Below are positions 62,602 through 64,000 of a stretch of 64,000 bases of DNA, one piece after another; the first letter of the stretch is position 1, and every line of letters starts with the position of its first letter. The stretch is from Stenotrophomonas geniculata ATCC 19374 = JCM 13324 (GTDB taxonomy: Bacteria > Pseudomonadota > Gammaproteobacteria > Xanthomonadales > Xanthomonadaceae): contig NZ_LLXT01000117.1 of assembly GCF_001431625.1 (NCBI RefSeq), forward strand, positions 1 through 64,000. Direction: 5' to 3'. The notes beneath the pieces were generated by a model. The model ran no database searches and was not told the DNA's origin. It saw only the letters and a program-made list of their open reading frames with translations. Made by a program: the position numbers and the translations under genes.

Positions 62602-62994
62602 TCAGCCCAGCACCAGCCGGGCCAGCTTCATGCCACCAAACAGACCGGCCAGGCCCAGCGCTACCGAGCCACCGGCATACAGTGCCGCCAGTCCATGCTG
62701 GCCACGCTGCAGCAGCAGGCCGATCTCCAGCGCGTAGGTGGAAAACGTGGTGTAGCCGCCGAGGATGCCGGTGGCCAGCAGCAGGCGCAGCTGCGGCGAG
62801 GCGCCATTGCGCATGGCGAAGATCTCGACCACCACGCCCATCAGCAGCGCACCGCTGATGTTGATCAGGAAGGTCGACCAGGGCCAGGGACTGCCGACCG
62901 CCACCCGCGCGCCGATCAGGTTGCAGGCGTGGCGCAGGCAGGCGCCGATGCCGCCGCCGACGAAGACCAGGAAATAATTGTTCAATGCTTGCAT
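62602..62994 (-). CDS. crcB: Fluoride efflux transporter CrcB/Fluc
   Basis: 130 residues from the ATG at 62994. Four TM helices; conserved FVGGGIGACLRHACNL, the Asn in FLINISGALLMGVV, and the fluoride-site region TGILGGYTTFSTYALEI. Forms a dual-topology fluoride channel. The in-frame extension to 63093 overlaps the fluoride riboswitch and is rejected. Regulation by fluoride is directly supported by the upstream aptamer. Confidence 0.95.
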   Translation of the reverse strand: MQALNNYFLVFVGGGIGACLRHACNLIGARVAVGSPWPWSTFLINISGALLMGVVVEIFAMRNGASPQLRLLLATGILGGYTTFSTYALEIGLLLQRGQHGLAALYAGGSVALGLAGLFGGMKLARLVLG

Positions 62995-63080
62995 GGCGTG
63001 CCTCGAATGCGGGTTCGCAGGGTCAATGGCGAACGCCGAGGGCAGGCACGACCTGCCGTCGACGAACACCGGGTTCGTCC

Positions 63081-63133
63081 TGGCAGGAGCCATCAGCCTT
63101 CTCAGGCGGTTATCGGGGGAGCCCCATCCCCAT
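63081..63133 (-). promoter_or_regulatory. Fluoride riboswitch (crcB motif)
   Basis: On the reverse strand the sequence opens GGGGATGGGGCTCCCCC, then ATAACCGCC, and ends with GGCTGATGGCTCCTG. This fits the crcB-motif aptamer (initial pseudoknot stem, AACCGCC, conserved GCTGATGGC). Two hairpins follow towards crcB, GACGAAC-ccggt-GTTCGTC (63060-63078) and GGCAGG-tcgtg-CCTGCC, likely expression platform parts. Confidence 0.9.
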
Positions 63134-63162
63134 CGCGGTCCATGCTATCAGCGGCGGTGCAT

Positions 63163-63597
63163 TCACGTCATCGAGGTCGTCAGAACGCGAGCCACCTTGC
63201 TGCGGCTGAAGCCATCCATCAGCAGTTCGAACGCGAGCAGATCCAGCGCCGCATGGCGGCGGTGGTCGATCTCCAGCCCGTTCTCGGCCACCAGATGGCT
63301 GACCAGCTCGTAGGCGTCCTGCCAGACATCCAGATGGGCCTGGCTGGGGATGTAGGCACTGCCGGGCTCACCGACGCCGAGCCCGCTGACCCCGTACAGC
63401 AGCTCGCGGGCGTCCAGCTTGGCCGCATCTGCGATGCGGAACAGCTGTTCGGCTTTCACGTGCGAGGCGCTCACGTGATCGTTGAGCCAGTTGCTGATGG
63501 TTGCTGTCGTTGATTTGGCGGCGCGTGCCAGATCGGCCGGGCGTGGGTGCCCGGCTTTCTTCATGGCTGCCGCGAGTCGTTGGCCGAGAGTATTCAT
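63163..63597 (-). CDS. CI-like XRE repressor
   Basis: 144 residues. N-terminal Cro/CI helix-turn-helix (MNTLGQRLAAAMKKAG; ADLARAAKSTTATISNWLND; VSASHVKAEQLFRIADAAKL). The C-terminal ~70 residues are helical without peptidase motifs of LexA/CI type, so likely not self-cleaving. Divergent from a Cro-like gene, as in phage and integrative-element switches. It lies 66 bp from the crcB riboswitch in the same direction. Confidence 0.85.
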   Translation of the reverse strand: MNTLGQRLAAAMKKAGHPRPADLARAAKSTTATISNWLNDHVSASHVKAEQLFRIADAAKLDARELLYGVSGLGVGEPGSAYIPSQAHLDVWQDAYELVSHLVAENGLEIDHRRHAALDLLAFELLMDGFSRSKVARVLTTSMT

Positions 63598-63623
63598 CTA
63601 TGCAAGCCAGCTTAACGCGTGGA

Positions 63624-63645
63624 TTGCGAAGAAGCCTTGTCGCAA
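63624..63645. promoter_or_regulatory. Candidate operator between CI-like and Cro-like genes
   Basis: TTGCGA-10 bp-TCGCAA inverted repeat in the 78-bp divergent intergenic region. By position it could be bound by either repressor. Confidence 0.4.
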
Positions 63646-63675
63646 GAATCAGTCTGGTTAACAGAAGGACCGACC

Positions 63676-63885
63676 GTGACCGAATTCTGGAGCAAGCGGC
63701 AGGTGCGCACCCGGCTGGGATTCCGCACCGACGCCGAACTGGCACGCTTCTTTGGCATAAGCCGTTCCGCAGTGTCGCAATGGCCGAGGGACTTCCCGAT
63801 TCCGGCCCTGCGGCAATACATCCTGCATCAGCGCTATCCGAACCTGTTCCCCACGACAGAAGCGTCGGCGGGCGAATCCATCTGA
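63676..63885 (+). CDS. Cro-like (YdaS-type) small DNA-binding protein
   Basis: 69 residues from a GTG at 63676, with AGAAGGA 6 bases upstream; an earlier GTG at 63619 is possible. HTH of Cro/YdaS type: TRLGFRTDAELARFFGISRS then AVSQWPRDFPIPALRQYILH. Such proteins oppose CI-type repressors in temperate phages and related elements. Divergent from the CI-like gene. Confidence 0.85.
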   Translation: MTEFWSKRQVRTRLGFRTDAELARFFGISRSAVSQWPRDFPIPALRQYILHQRYPNLFPTTEASAGESI

Positions 63886-63912
63886 CTTGCGCCGCCTTTT
63901 GTCGCATCTAGC

Positions 63913-63923
63913 GCGCTAAGCGC
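63913..63923. promoter_or_regulatory. Small palindrome sharing the GCTAAG half-site
   Basis: GCGCT-a-AGCGC just upstream of the larger palindrome; both contain GCTAAG/CTTAGC-type words, which suggests repeated sites for one regulator. Confidence 0.35.
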
Positions 63924-63924
63924 C

Positions 63925-63948
63925 TTTTGCTAAGTATGCTTAGCAAAA
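63925..63948. promoter_or_regulatory. 24-bp perfect operator-like palindrome
   Basis: TTTTGCTAAG-tatg-CTTAGCAAAA, ten-base perfect arms. It lies in AT-rich sequence after the Cro-like gene and just before a TAAGAT (63953-63958) that may be a -10 box, so it would cover the -35 region of a promoter for the next gene. A Shine-Dalgarno-like GGAGGT ends the window (63995-64000), so that gene starts just beyond it. Confidence 0.6.
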
Positions 63949-64000
63949 TAGGTAAGATCGATCGATCTGAGAATCACAATCGGCGCCATCTACTGGAGGT

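Noticed and set aside
62494-63513. 339-residue forward ORF opposite crcB and the CI-like gene
   Set aside because: It overlaps the AraC C-terminus, crcB, the riboswitch and the repressor gene, and has no recognisable domain.
63925-63948. Chromosome dimer resolution (dif) or phage attachment site
   Set aside because: The palindrome has no XerC/XerD-type asymmetric arms around a 6-bp centre, and it sits at a promoter next to repressor genes, so an operator fits better.

Overview
The window reads as chromosomal DNA of a Stenotrophomonas species, most likely of the S. maltophilia complex. The grounds are high-GC coding with strong third-position bias, a Xanthomonadaceae gene order (petABC-sspAB; comEC-exbB-exbD-msbA-lpxK; fimT-pilVWXY1E; kdsB-ptp-uvrC-pgsA), and at least six short GTAG-headed palindromes of the SMAG/REP type typical of that genus. 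The species call is inference from content.

Layout. 0-12.3 kb: the end of a DUF885 protein, a lytic transglycosylase, the cytochrome bc1 operon (petABC), sspA/sspB, two uncharacterised reverse genes, nadC with a Trm112-like gene, purEK, an AhpD-like protein, a reverse Fe/Mn superoxide dismutase, a monothiol glutaredoxin and a degenerate SDR. 12.4-17.3 kb: a large Oar-type TonB-dependent protein, a compact promoter/structured RNA/terminator unit not explained by any gene, then ppnN. 17.5-25.3 kb: a complete minor-pilin operon with PilY1. 25.3-28.6 kb: tRNA-Asn, an orphan reverse pseudopilin, uvrB and two tRNA-Val genes. 28.6-32.6 kb: small hypothetical genes, a MipA-like outer membrane protein and a two-component system with a candidate direct-repeat operator. 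32.6-44.2 kb: envelope and DNA repair genes in tightly overlapping operons.

44.2-52.1 kb is a tRNA region with four identical tRNA-Gly(GCC) genes and one tRNA-Cys. Between the Gly copies lie an FAD oxidoreductase, a membrane ORF that runs into a tRNA, and a four-gene ABC exporter operon (outer membrane factor, permease, ATPase, lipoprotein adaptor). The second and third Gly copies, with their promoters, form colinear 137-bp direct repeats around the exporter cluster.

52.1-63.2 kb is accessory metabolism and regulation: Nudix, two GNATs, a flavin reductase opposite a winged-helix regulator, a thioesterase, an alpha/beta hydrolase, a zeta-toxin-like P-loop kinase, a LysR/aldo-keto reductase/SRPBCC unit with a clear palindrome, an AraC regulator, and crcB behind a recognisable fluoride riboswitch.

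The right edge (63.16-64.0 kb) carries a divergent CI-like/Cro-like repressor pair, a 24-bp palindrome and a terminal Shine-Dalgarno sequence. It looks like the control region of a prophage or other integrated element that continues outside the window.

The best candidates for undescribed biology are the structured RNA upstream of ppnN (about 15803-15896), the mosaic tRNA-Gly repeats around the exporter operon, and the repressor/operator region at the right edge.
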